Shown: one piece after another, positions 1 to 7,894 of the stretch
Numbering within the stretch: the first letter of the stretch is position 1
Layout of the letters: the number at the start of each line of letters is the position of its first letter
NCBI RefSeq assembly: GCF_019636075.1
Contig: NZ_JAHBYG010000033.1
Span: 1-47,885, forward strand
Length of the DNA: 47,885 nt
DNA from: Ferrovibrio sp.
Lineage (GTDB): Bacteria > Pseudomonadota > Alphaproteobacteria > Ferrovibrionales > Ferrovibrionaceae
Direction of reading: 5' to 3'
Translations under genes and position numbers: made by a program
The notes under the pieces: model-generated
What the model was told of the DNA's origin: nothing
The model's input: only the letters and a program-made list of their open reading frames with translations
Databases searched by the model: none

Positions 1-432
1 GGCCTTGCCGCGATTGGTCTCGGCCAGTTGCAGGCTGGAGCGCGCGGAGGCCAGGTTGCTTTCGCGCTCGCGCAGCCGCGCGGCCAGGTCGCGGGTATCC
101 AGCCGGGCCAGCACCTGGCCTTTCTTCACCGTTTCGCCGCGTCGCACCAGCACATCCTGCACCAGGGCGGCCACTTCGGCGCGCACCACGGTCTGTTCCA
201 ATGGCTGCAGGCCGCCGCTAAGCCGCACGGCCTGCCGCAGATCGGCAAGGGCGGCTTTGGTCAGGTCGGCAGGAGAGAATTCCACGCCCTCGAAACGCGG
301 GGCCGGGCTGGCTGCCGCGGCCGGCACGGCAGCCGTCTCGCCCGCAGCCTTGCGCTTCATATAAACGAAACCGCCGCCCCCCAGCACGGCCAGGGTGAGC
401 AGGGAGGCAACTGCGATCTTCAATTTGGCCAT
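1..432 (-). CDS. Efflux RND periplasmic adaptor (HlyD/MacA-like), N-terminal part
   Basis: Partial gene running off the left edge; 144 codons are visible, read from the ATG at 432. The product starts with a short basic stretch, then a hydrophobic anchor (about residues 6-24), then a proline/alanine linker. From about residue 50 it has the biotinyl-lipoyl/HlyD-type half motif (VVRAEVAALVQDVLVRRGE, then a KKGQVLARLD stretch), followed by the start of the coiled-coil hairpin. Known role of the family: joins an inner-membrane RND or ABC pump to an outer-membrane channel. The pump gene should lie to the left, outside the window. It is divergent from the DUF488 gene across a 184-bp gap that contains a CRP-like dyad. 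Confidence 0.85.
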   Translation of the reverse strand, partial: MAKLKIAVASLLTLAVLGGGGFVYMKRKAAGETAAVPAAAASPAPRFEGVEFSPADLTKAALADLRQAVRLSGGLQPLEQTVVRAEVAALVQDVLVRRGETVKKGQVLARLDTRDLAARLRERESNLASARSSLQLAETNRGKA

Positions 433-569
433 GGATGCAGACCGAATGGTATGGGGCAGGATTGCGTGGTAACACGGCGGGAAAGGCAATCTCCTGCGGT
501 ATTTTCCCCGCTGGCGGTGTATATACTGTCGCAAATTTTACCACAACGGCGGTCACGGATTGCGGTGCG

Positions 570-585
570 TGTGATGGCCATCACC
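570..585. promoter_or_regulatory. CRP-like palindromic site
   Basis: The bases read TGTGA-N6-TCACC around a perfect 14-bp palindrome at 571-584. This matches the Crp core TGTGA-N6-TCACA at all but the last base. It lies 32 bp before the DUF488 start and 138 bp before the divergent efflux adaptor start, so it could serve either gene. The match is seen in the sequence; binding by a Crp-family protein is inferred. Confidence 0.4.
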
Positions 586-616
586 TTTCCCCAGGGGCAA
601 GGTTTCGGGGCTGGGC

Positions 617-1108
617 ATGTCTGACAGCGTTTACCATACGGTGATCCACAGCATCGGACATTCCAGCCATTCCGAGGCGGAGTTTCTGGCCCTGCTCCGG
701 CGGCACGGCATCACCCTGCTGGCCGATGTGCGCTCCATCCCGGCCTCGCGTTATGTGCCGCGTTTTGCCGGCCGCAACCTGCGGCAATGGCTGCCGCAGA
801 ATGGCGTATCCTATCGCTGGCTTGGCGACCGCCTGGGCGGCAAGCCGCCGCCTGAATTGTTGCCTCTCCGGGCCGAACGCTTCCAGGATGGCATCGCCGA
901 GCTGCTTGCTTTGGGCACAGAACACAAGGTGGCGATGATGTGCGCTGAGCGCGATCCCGCCCATTGCCATCGCGCCCATCTTGTGGCGCCGGGCCTGCTG
1001 GCAGGCGGCGCACAGGTGCTGCATATCCTGCCCGATGGTGGCATCGAGGATCATGCCAGCCTTGTCTTGCGGCTGGCGCCAAAACAGGCAGATTTGTTCG
1101 GTACCTGA
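617..1108 (+). CDS. DUF488 family protein
   Basis: A 163-residue protein with the family's hallmarks: SIGHSSHSEAEFLALL near residues 12-27, DVRSIPASR near 37-45, and the Cys-rich signature CAERDPAHCHR at 109-119. DUF488 proteins are small cytosolic proteins of unknown biochemical role, and the conserved Cys and His residues suggest a catalytic or metal site. Length is normal. The ATG at 617 places the conserved IGH motif at the usual distance from the N-terminus. It stands alone on its strand, 140 bp before the TRAP genes, with no operon partner to hint at function. Confidence 0.85.
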   Translation: MSDSVYHTVIHSIGHSSHSEAEFLALLRRHGITLLADVRSIPASRYVPRFAGRNLRQWLPQNGVSYRWLGDRLGGKPPPELLPLRAERFQDGIAELLALGTEHKVAMMCAERDPAHCHRAHLVAPGLLAGGAQVLHILPDGGIEDHASLVLRLAPKQADLFGT

Positions 1109-1163
1109 TGCTGGCATCCGGATCGTCCAGTCCAAACTGCACGATAAGTAACCAGTTGGTTTC

Positions 1164-1178
1164 TCGCGTCAAACGCGA
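1164..1178. repeat. Short inverted repeat upstream of the TRAP binding-protein gene
   Basis: Perfect 6-bp arms (TCGCGT / ACGCGA) with a 3-bp spacer, 71 bp before the binding-protein start. No T-run follows, so it is not a standard terminator. It could be an operator half-site pair or chance in GC-rich DNA. Confidence 0.3.
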
Positions 1179-1248
1179 TCTATGCTTGACGCCGGGTAGT
1201 CCGCTGCCGCACACTCCGTAAACAAAAATTATAAACCTGGAGGAAACA

Positions 1249-2217
1249 ATGAAAAAATCCGTCATGCGCGGCGCGTTTATGGTATCCGCAATTTCGTTCG
1301 GCCTTGTCGCCCTGCTGGGTGCCAATGATGCTTCGGCGCAGACCTATCGTCTGATGACCGGTCCGCAGGGTGGCGTCTGGGTGCCGCTGGGCGGCACGCT
1401 GAAGGCGATGTTTGAAAAAGCGGTTTCGGGCGTAACGGTCCAAACGCTGCCCGGCGCCGGCATTGCCAATGTGAAGGGCGTGGAAGAGGGTAAGACCGAA
1501 TTCGGTTTCGGCAACTCGATTTCCACCGTGGATGGAGTTGCCGGCCGCGCGCCGTTCGACAAGCCGACCGCCAATGTTTGCCAGATCGCCAACCTGTATC
1601 CGCAATATTTCCAGGTGGTGGCGCTGGCTGATGCCAAGGTGGCCAAGGTGGAAGATATGAAGGGCAAGGCCATCGCGGTGCAGACCCGTGGCAATACCGC
1701 CGAGGCGATCTCCGCCGATATCCTCAAGGCCCATGGCCTGTCCTATGCCGCGGCCAGCAAGGTCAATTATATGGCCAGCTATAACGATGCCGCGGCACTG
1801 CTGAAGGATGGCCACGCGCAGATCTTCACGCTTGGCACCACCATCCCCGCAGCTTCGGTGATGGATCTGGCCACCGCGCGCGACATCACCCTGGTGCCGG
1901 TGACCGATGCCAGCGTGGCGGCGATGAAGAAGATCAATGCCGGCTATGTGAAGGGCATCATCCCGGCCAACACCTATCCGAAGCAGACCACGGATGTGCC
2001 GGTGATTGCTTATTCGGCGCATTTCATCGCCTCCTGCAAACTGCCGGAAGCGCAGGTCTATGCCATCACCAAGGCAATGGCCACGCATATCTCCGATATG
2101 GCGGCCGTGAACAAGGCGATGAGCAATGTCACGGTGAAGGACATGGCCGAGGATATCGGCGTGCCGTTCCATCCGGGCGCTGCCAAGTATTACAAGGAAG
2201 TTGGCGCGCTGAAATAA
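1249..2217 (+). CDS. TAXI-family TRAP transporter solute-binding protein
   Basis: A 322-residue periplasmic protein. Residues 1-30 form a Sec signal peptide (KK, a hydrophobic core, and ASA before Q31). The mature start reads QTYRLMTGPQGGVWVPLGG, typical of the TAXI branch, and segments around AIAVQTRGNTAEA continue the NMT1/TAXI fold. It captures an unidentified substrate for a secondary, ion-driven importer; family members bind organic acids or amino acids such as glutamate. A good GGAGG ribosome site (TGGAGGAAACA) precedes the ATG. The fused permease follows 125 bp downstream, with a terminator-like hairpin between the genes. The ligand cannot be read from the sequence. Confidence 0.92.
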   Translation: MKKSVMRGAFMVSAISFGLVALLGANDASAQTYRLMTGPQGGVWVPLGGTLKAMFEKAVSGVTVQTLPGAGIANVKGVEEGKTEFGFGNSISTVDGVAGRAPFDKPTANVCQIANLYPQYFQVVALADAKVAKVEDMKGKAIAVQTRGNTAEAISADILKAHGLSYAAASKVNYMASYNDAAALLKDGHAQIFTLGTTIPAASVMDLATARDITLVPVTDASVAAMKKINAGYVKGIIPANTYPKQTTDVPVIAYSAHFIASCKLPEAQVYAITKAMATHISDMAAVNKAMSNVTVKDMAEDIGVPFHPGAAKYYKEVGALK

Positions 2218-2232
2218 GCCAGCACCGATCAA

Positions 2233-2274
2233 CGATGCCGCCGGGTGGATTTTTATCCGGCGGCATCGGCTTTT
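2233..2274 (+). terminator. Terminator/attenuator hairpin between binding protein and permease
   Basis: A perfect 12-bp GC-rich stem (arms 2233-2244 and 2257-2268) with a 12-nt loop is followed by GC and four T. It starts 15 bp after the binding-protein stop codon. Such hairpins commonly stop part of the transcription, or protect the 3' end, so that binding protein outnumbers permease. That role is inferred. Confidence 0.75.
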
Positions 2275-2342
2275 GTGGCATGCAGGTTTTTGTCGTGCGT
2301 ACTGCTTTGTAGCAGTTGTGTTGTGCAAGTAAGGGGATGCAC

Positions 2343-4208
2343 ATGACCCAGATTTCCAGCCTGATCGGCCGTATCGTCGGTCCGATCGGCGTGGCGATGG
2401 CGCTGTATCACATGTATGCCATTGCCATCGCGCCGCCCGAGGCGATGATCTATCGCGCCATCCACCTGTCTTTCGCACTCACGCTCGTATTGTTGCTCTA
2501 TCCCTTCGCCAAGGCCGAGGATGGCAGCCGCCGCTTCGTCTGGATCGATGTGCTGTGGTTTGCCGGCGCCACGCTGGCGTTGGGCCATCTGTTCGTCAAT
2601 TACGATTATTTCATCAACCGCATCATCTATATCGACGATCTGAAGCCGCTGGATGCCGTTGCCGCGGTGATGCTGGTGGTGGTGGTGCTGGATTGCACCC
2701 GCCGGGTGATCGGCTGGGCGCTGCCGATCACCGCGATGGTGTTCATGGGTCATGCGTTGTTTTTCACCCGCGTCGATCCGCTCACCCTGCTCGACCAGCT
2801 CTACATGACCACCGAAGGCATTTTCGGTTCCACGCTGGGCGTGTCGGCGGCCTATGTGATGGTCTTCGTGATGTTCGGTTCCTTCATGGAGCGGACCGGC
2901 ACCGGCCGGCTGTTCATGGATTTTGCCTTGTCGCTTACCGGCCGCTCGGCTGGCGGGCCGGGCAAGGTGGCGGTGGTGTCGTCCAGCCTGTTCGGCACAA
3001 TCTCGGGCAGCGCCGTGGCCAATGTGATGGTGGATGGCCCGATCACGATTCCGCTGATGAAGCGCACCGGTTTCAGCAAGGCCTTTGCCGCCGGCGTGGA
3101 ATCGGTTGCGTCCACCGGCGGGCAGATCATGCCGCCGATCATGGGCGCCGCCGCCTTCGTGATGGCGGAATTCCTGGCCGTGCCTTATGCGCAAGTGGCG
3201 CTCTGGGCGTTGATTCCATCCGTGTTGTATTACGTGGCCTGTTTCGGCGCGGTGCATTTCGAGGCTAAGCGCCGTGGCCTGTTGGGCCTGCCGCCGGCGG
3301 AAGTGCCCTTCCTCAAACTGGTGCTGATCGAACGCGGCCATCTGTTCATTCCGGTGGCGATCATCCTGGGCGGCATGTTCGCGGGTTATTCGGCGCCGCT
3401 TTGCGCCCTGGCCGGCACGCTGGCCTGTTTCCCGGTGGCTTTGCTGCGCGCCAGCAGCCGTGAGGGCCTGAGTTTCCGCCTGATCTGGGAAGCGCTGGAA
3501 GATGGTGCGCGCAACACGCTGGCGGTGGCGCTGGCCTGCGCCTGTGCCGGCCTGGTGATCGGTTCGATCACGTTGACCGGCCTTGGCATCAGCTTCACCA
3601 ACGCCATCGTGGGCCTGGCGCAGAACAGCCTGTTGCTGGCGTTGCTGCTCACGGCGGTGGCCGGCATCATCCTGGGCATGGGCATGCCTACCACGCCTGC
3701 TTATATCGTGATGGTGTCTTTGATGGTGCCCGCTATCATCAAGCTGGGCGTGATCGAGCAGGCTGCGCATATGTTCGCCTTCTACTTCGCCATCCTGTCG
3801 GCGATCACGCCGCCGGTGGCCCTGGCGGTTTATGCCGCTGCCAGCCTGGCCAAGGCGAATATCTGGGATGCCGGCTGGTCTGCCGTGCGTATCGGTGCGG
3901 CCGGGTTCATCGTGCCGTTCATGTTCGTTTACGAACCGGCCTTGCTGTTTATCGGCGACCCGCTCACGATTATACATGCCAGCATTTCGGCGGTGATCGG
4001 CTGTCTCGCCTTGGCGGCCGGTCTGAACGGCCATCTGATTCGCCATGCCGTGCTTTGGGAACGCTTGGCCCTGGTGGCGGCGGCGCTGCTGTTGATCAAG
4101 CCCGGCATCTATACCGATCTGGCCGGCCTGGCGCTGATTGTGCTGGTGTACATGGTGCAGCGCCAGCGGCCGCCTGAGACCGCCGGCATTAGCGTGAAGG
4201 AAAGCTAG
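2343..4208 (+). CDS. TRAP transporter permease, fused small and large subunits
   Basis: About 621 residues, almost entirely hydrophobic. An N-terminal four-helix DctQ-like part is followed by a 12-helix DctM-like part, the fused layout usual for TAXI systems. Typical DctM segments include SGSAVANVMVDGPITIPLMK, STGGQIMPPIMGAAAFVMAE, GMGMPTTPAYI and ITPPVALAVYAAASLAKAN. It imports the ligand delivered by the adjacent binding protein, using an ion gradient. The start at 2343 is chosen because AAGGGG at 2331-2336 sits 6 nt upstream; in-frame starts at 2316 (TTG) and 2337 lack good spacing. Its last 4 bp overlap the end of the convergent barrel gene. Confidence 0.92.
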   Translation: MTQISSLIGRIVGPIGVAMALYHMYAIAIAPPEAMIYRAIHLSFALTLVLLLYPFAKAEDGSRRFVWIDVLWFAGATLALGHLFVNYDYFINRIIYIDDLKPLDAVAAVMLVVVVLDCTRRVIGWALPITAMVFMGHALFFTRVDPLTLLDQLYMTTEGIFGSTLGVSAAYVMVFVMFGSFMERTGTGRLFMDFALSLTGRSAGGPGKVAVVSSSLFGTISGSAVANVMVDGPITIPLMKRTGFSKAFAAGVESVASTGGQIMPPIMGAAAFVMAEFLAVPYAQVALWALIPSVLYYVACFGAVHFEAKRRGLLGLPPAEVPFLKLVLIERGHLFIPVAIILGGMFAGYSAPLCALAGTLACFPVALLRASSREGLSFRLIWEALEDGARNTLAVALACACAGLVIGSITLTGLGISFTNAIVGLAQNSLLLALLLTAVAGIILGMGMPTTPAYIVMVSLMVPAIIKLGVIEQAAHMFAFYFAILSAITPPVALAVYAAASLAKANIWDAGWSAVRIGAAGFIVPFMFVYEPALLFIGDPLTIIHASISAVIGCLALAAGLNGHLIRHAVLWERLALVAAALLLIKPGIYTDLAGLALIVLVYMVQRQRPPETAGISVKES

Positions 4209-5725
4209 AAGCTGTAGCTCAGCACGATCTGGCCGAGCCAGATCGTGCGGTCTACGGCTTCGCCATTGCCGGCGGCATTGCTGGTGAGCTGCTGTTTCTG
4301 GCCGCTGCCGGGTTTGCCGGCTGCCGTCAGCAGGGTGATGCCTAAGCCCTTCAGCGGCGTGTCCCATTGCGCATAGAGGTCGATCTCGTCCATCAGGCGG
4401 CTGGATGATACGCCGGCCGGCGCTTTGTCGAAATCATGCCGGTAATAGATCGCACCGATCTGCCAGGCCTCTGTCGGTTGCAGGCTGAGATGCAGCATAT
4501 GGCTGGCGAGATTGCTATTGCCGCCCACATAGCGGGCATAGATTTCGCCTTGGTCCCAACGCCCGAAGCCGCGCGGACCGCCGCCGCTATAGAGGCTGTC
4601 CCAGCTTTTGTCGGTGGCATCGTTGGTATTGGCGTCGCCGCTGAAATACGCATAGCGATAGGCCAGCTTGGGTGTCCAGGGCAGGCTGGAGACCGTGTAT
4701 TGCGGCTCCACATACCAGGCATGGGCGCGCACCTTGCGGTTTGCGCTGTCGTTGCGCTGCACGGCATATTCGGCATAGAAGCCGAAATCCGCCAAGGCTT
4801 CGCCCAGGGGTTCTAGGGCCTCGTCCAGCGGCGCCAGCACGGCGCCGCCGCTGCGGATGGAAAATACATTCAGCCCATCGCGGTTGGCGCCGCCCGCGCT
4901 GCCGTTATTGCCATTGGCAAAGGATAATGCGCCGGAGGAATCGGCATCGTAGACATGCAGGGCCGTGAAGCCGAGATACCAGGCGCGGTCTTCATAGGCG
5001 TTGCGGCCTTTATTGCCATCGCCGGAGCCGAACCATTCCAGATTGGCACCGTAAAGCCGGGTGGCGGGAGCATCGCCTGCCAACATACGGCGCTGGTCTA
5101 CATTGCCGGCCAGATGGAACAGGTCGGCGCGCAGCGGGGCGGTGTTGATACGCAGGATGGCGGTGTCGGCGAAGGCGGCGCGCGGGCCCAGCACATAGGC
5201 GGCGCGGCGCGAGCCCTCGGCGGTGCCATCCAGGATCAGAAAGCCATCGCCGATGCTGAAAGCCTGATTGCCCAGCGAGATATCGATGGCATCTTCGCCC
5301 AACGCCGCGAAGCTGCCGCCCGAACGCCAGCCGATGGCATAATCTTCCGGCGCCAGATGGCTGGGCCGCATGCTGGTGCCGCTGGTGGCCTGGGCATCGC
5401 CATCGCCTCGGGTGATGGTGCCGATAGCGGAGAGCAATCCATAGGCCTGGCCATTGCCCATGGGTGCGGAGATTTCAACGCCGGGCTTGGCGAAGCCCTC
5501 GATCCAGTCGCGGCCACCCTGGCGGATGCCATTCTGGCCTGCGGAGCCGGCGCCGAATTGCGCATTGCGCAGAGCAAAGCCGGCCAATGCCGCATCCAGG
5601 GTAACGGAGATTTCCGCTTCCCCAAGCCGGGTGGCGAGGCCTTTATCCTCGGCGCAGGCGAAATTGGATGACAGGGCGAACAGGCTGGCCGTAGCCAGCA
5701 TGAGGGTGTTGCGGTCAATGGTCAT
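4205..5725 (-). CDS. Outer-membrane beta-barrel protein (alginate-export/porin-like)
   Basis: 506 residues with a signal peptide (ACA before E26) and alternating amphipathic strands throughout. It ends with VLSYSF, and a C-terminal Phe is the usual signal for outer-membrane barrel assembly. Segments such as LRADLFHLAGN and WTPKLAYRYAYFSGD resemble the alginate-export (AlgE-like) family of large barrels. It lies 58 bp downstream of the zinc receptor on the same strand and may share its mRNA. A strong hairpin sits immediately before its start codon. The cargo is unknown; the alginate-export name reflects the fold and does not imply alginate transport. Confidence 0.75.
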   Translation of the reverse strand: MTIDRNTLMLATASLFALSSNFACAEDKGLATRLGEAEISVTLDAALAGFALRNAQFGAGSAGQNGIRQGGRDWIEGFAKPGVEISAPMGNGQAYGLLSAIGTITRGDGDAQATSGTSMRPSHLAPEDYAIGWRSGGSFAALGEDAIDISLGNQAFSIGDGFLILDGTAEGSRRAAYVLGPRAAFADTAILRINTAPLRADLFHLAGNVDQRRMLAGDAPATRLYGANLEWFGSGDGNKGRNAYEDRAWYLGFTALHVYDADSSGALSFANGNNGSAGGANRDGLNVFSIRSGGAVLAPLDEALEPLGEALADFGFYAEYAVQRNDSANRKVRAHAWYVEPQYTVSSLPWTPKLAYRYAYFSGDANTNDATDKSWDSLYSGGGPRGFGRWDQGEIYARYVGGNSNLASHMLHLSLQPTEAWQIGAIYYRHDFDKAPAGVSSSRLMDEIDLYAQWDTPLKGLGITLLTAAGKPGSGQKQQLTSNAAGNGEAVDRTIWLGQIVLSYSF

Positions 5726-5730
5726 GGCAA

Positions 5731-5760
5731 TCCCGTGGGGCGAGAAGCTGCCCCACGAGA
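5731..5760 (-). promoter_or_regulatory. Hairpin covering the ribosome site of the barrel gene
   Basis: On the minus strand, an 8-bp perfect stem (CGTGGGGC/GCCCCACG; arms 5734-5741 and 5750-5757) extends to 11 bp with one G-U pair. The 3' arm contains GGGA, the only Shine-Dalgarno-like sequence, 5 nt before the ATG at 5725. No T-run follows, so a translational or mRNA-processing role fits better than termination. The structure is seen; the role is inferred. Confidence 0.5.
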
Positions 5761-5783
5761 TTACATGCTGGTTGCAGAAACGA

Positions 5784-7772
5784 CTAGAACTTTACCGCAC
5801 TGCCCAGGCGCACTTCCCGACCGAGCAGCGGCGCTTCCGCCTTCAGCAGCGAGGTATGGCTGCGCGCCTCGGCATCGGACAGGTTGCGGCCTTCCAGGCT
5901 GAGAATGAAATCCTTGTAGGCCTGCAAGGGGCGCCAGGTGAGGGCGGCATTGAACAGCGTATAGCCTTCCGTAGACGTTTCATTCGCCCCCACGCGGTCC
6001 TGCTTGGCGGCGCCGAGCATTTCCAGCCGCAGGCGGATAGCGTCGTAAGTGCCGGTCAGACCCAGGCCATAGCGCATCGGTGGGGTCAAAGGCAGCGGGC
6101 GGCCATTGTCGCGGTCTTCGGCGCGCACGAAATCCAGCAATCCGTCCGCGCTCAAGGTGTAGCCGTCGCCGCGCAGGAAGGTCCAGGCGATTTCGAATTC
6201 CATGCCGCGGAAATCGGCGCCGGTCTGGCTGTAAAGCCGTTCATCCACGCCATTCTGTTGCGCGCCGGTGAAGGCGCCGTAGATATAGTCGCTATAGCGC
6301 GTGGCATACACGCTCGCCGAACCCGTCACGTCGCCTTGCACCTTGCGCAGGCCGGCCTCCGCATGCCAGGCGCTTTCCTTGTTCAGGCGTGCATTGCCGA
6401 TTTCGAAGGAATTCGTCGCCACATGCTCGCCGTTTGAATAAAGCTCCTCGGCGGTGGGGGCGCGTTGGGTGTGCGAGAGCGAGACACCAGCCGTCCAGGC
6501 CGGATTGATGCGGTAATTCACGCCGCCGGAATAGCTCAGCGTGGTGAAGTCGCGGCCGGTATTCTGCGCGGGTACGTCGATCTCGGTATACTCCAACCGA
6601 CCGCCCAGGCTGAATTGCCAATCGCCCAGTTCATAGCGTTCGAGCAGGAATACGGCGTAGGAATCCGTGGTGTTCTGCGGCAGATAGGCTTCCTCGCCGA
6701 TTGCCGTGAAATCGCGCCGCCCGCCCTGGAAGCCGAACACGCCTTCGATGCCGGCAATCGGTTCATGCAAGGCTTCCAGCCGGCCTTCCCAATTATCCAG
6801 GTTGAAGCGCGTGCCGATTTCGCCGGTCTGTTCGATTTCATCATGCTTGTAATCGGCATAGCCCAGCTTGCCGCGCAATTCATGCAGTCCGGGCAGGGGG
6901 TCGTAGAGGCCGAATTTGCCGTCCAGCCGGGTCTGGTGCATGTCGATGCGCACCGGATCGGCGCCGGGCACGCCGTAATAGCTGTTCATGCGCGCCAGCG
7001 ACAGGCCGCCATAGCCGCCATCGCCCAGGAAACTGGCGCCCACGGCGCCATCGCGGCCCTTCATGGCGGTATTGGGCACGGTGTTTTTCACCCCGGCCTC
7101 GCGCTGGGTTGCCGAGGCATAGCCGCCGATGCTGTAATCCTCGGCATCCAGCGCGCCGGCCTCGCCATGCAGCACCACGTTATTGGTCACCGCCGTATCG
7201 ATGGAGGCGAAGCCGGTTTTGCGTTTGTCGGCGCTGCCGTAATTCAGGCGCGTTTCACCACTGGTGCCGTTCCTGGGCAATGCATCCGGGATGCGTCCGT
7301 CGATCACATTCACCACGCCGGCAATCGCCGAACTGCCATAGAGCAGCGAGGCCGGGCCGCGCAGCACCTCGATGCGCCGGGCGCTATCCATCGGCACCGC
7401 CACGGCATGGTCGGGGCTTACGCTGGCGGCATCGAAAGCATCCAGGCCGTCGCGCATCACCCGCACGCGCGGGCCGCCCTGTCCACGGATGATCGGTCGG
7501 CTGGCGCCGGGTCCGAAATCGCTGCCGGCCACGCCGGGCGTATGGCGCAGGGTTTCGCCCAGGGTAGCGCCGCGCTGGCGATCGAGGTCGTCGCCGGCCA
7601 GAACGGTGGTGCCTGTCGTCATATCGGTCTGGTCGCTGGGCAGCGGCGCGGTCACCACCACGGGCGCGAGTTGTGCGGGTTCCTGGCTCTGGTTCTGGAC
7701 TTGATTCTGGGCGAAGGCGGAGGGTGCGGCCAGCAAGACAGCAAAGGCGGGTAAAGACAGGCTTTTATGCAT
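5784..7772 (-). CDS. znuD: TonB-dependent receptor, ZnuD-like (zinc uptake)
   Basis: A 662-residue outer-membrane receptor. The signal peptide ends with AFA before Q22. A plug domain follows (VVVTAPLP; IRGQGGPRVRVMRDGLDAFD; ARRIEVLRGPASLLYGSSA), then a 22-strand-type barrel ending in VRLGSAVKF. The stretch RAPTAEELYSNGEHVATNSF is characteristic of the ZnuD branch. Known role of ZnuD: TonB-powered zinc (sometimes haem) uptake across the outer membrane. A perfect Zur-type operator upstream supports zinc as the substrate. No His-rich loop of the kind seen in some ZnuD proteins is evident. The start at 7772 gives a clean signal peptide; an upstream in-frame start at 7832 would run through the operator. 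Confidence 0.85.
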   Translation of the reverse strand: MHKSLSLPAFAVLLAAPSAFAQNQVQNQSQEPAQLAPVVVTAPLPSDQTDMTTGTTVLAGDDLDRQRGATLGETLRHTPGVAGSDFGPGASRPIIRGQGGPRVRVMRDGLDAFDAASVSPDHAVAVPMDSARRIEVLRGPASLLYGSSAIAGVVNVIDGRIPDALPRNGTSGETRLNYGSADKRKTGFASIDTAVTNNVVLHGEAGALDAEDYSIGGYASATQREAGVKNTVPNTAMKGRDGAVGASFLGDGGYGGLSLARMNSYYGVPGADPVRIDMHQTRLDGKFGLYDPLPGLHELRGKLGYADYKHDEIEQTGEIGTRFNLDNWEGRLEALHEPIAGIEGVFGFQGGRRDFTAIGEEAYLPQNTTDSYAVFLLERYELGDWQFSLGGRLEYTEIDVPAQNTGRDFTTLSYSGGVNYRINPAWTAGVSLSHTQRAPTAEELYSNGEHVATNSFEIGNARLNKESAWHAEAGLRKVQGDVTGSASVYATRYSDYIYGAFTGAQQNGVDERLYSQTGADFRGMEFEIAWTFLRGDGYTLSADGLLDFVRAEDRDNGRPLPLTPPMRYGLGLTGTYDAIRLRLEMLGAAKQDRVGANETSTEGYTLFNAALTWRPLQAYKDFILSLEGRNLSDAEARSHTSLLKAEAPLLGREVRLGSAVKF

Positions 7773-7800
7773 AGGAAGTGGCTCCAAGGGATGTTTTGAT

Positions 7801-7817
7801 ATGTTATAATATAACAT
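7801..7817. promoter_or_regulatory. Predicted Zur operator
   Basis: A perfect 8-1-8 dyad, ATGTTATAATATAACAT. It matches the core of the known proteobacterial Zur box (GTTATANTATAAC with flanking AT). It lies 28 bp upstream of the zinc receptor start and overlaps that gene's predicted -10 element, so Zur bound with zinc would block the promoter. It is also 78 bp upstream of rph on the other strand. Regulation is inferred from the motif and the target gene. Confidence 0.8.
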
Positions 7818-7832
7818 TTGCAAATATCTCAA
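7803..7832 (-). promoter_or_regulatory. Candidate sigma-70 promoter of the zinc receptor
   Basis: On the minus strand, TTGAGA (7827-7832) and TATAAC (7803-7808) are separated by 18 bp. The -10 hexamer lies inside the Zur dyad. A second perfect palindrome, ATTTGCAAAT (7816-7825), occupies the spacer. Confidence 0.5.
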
Positions 7833-7894
7833 GTCCTTGCCGGCCCCCTTGGCCTCGACTAGAACGGCCGCCGACCCATTCGAAGGAGAGCACC

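Noticed and set aside
2253..4367. Long His/Gln/Arg-rich minus-strand frame opposite the TRAP permease
   Set aside because: Composition is that of the antisense of hydrophobic GC-rich codons; no domain, and the opposite strand has clear TRAP motifs.
6465..7754. Long plus-strand frame opposite the zinc receptor
   Set aside because: No recognisable motif; it mirrors codon bias of the receptor gene.
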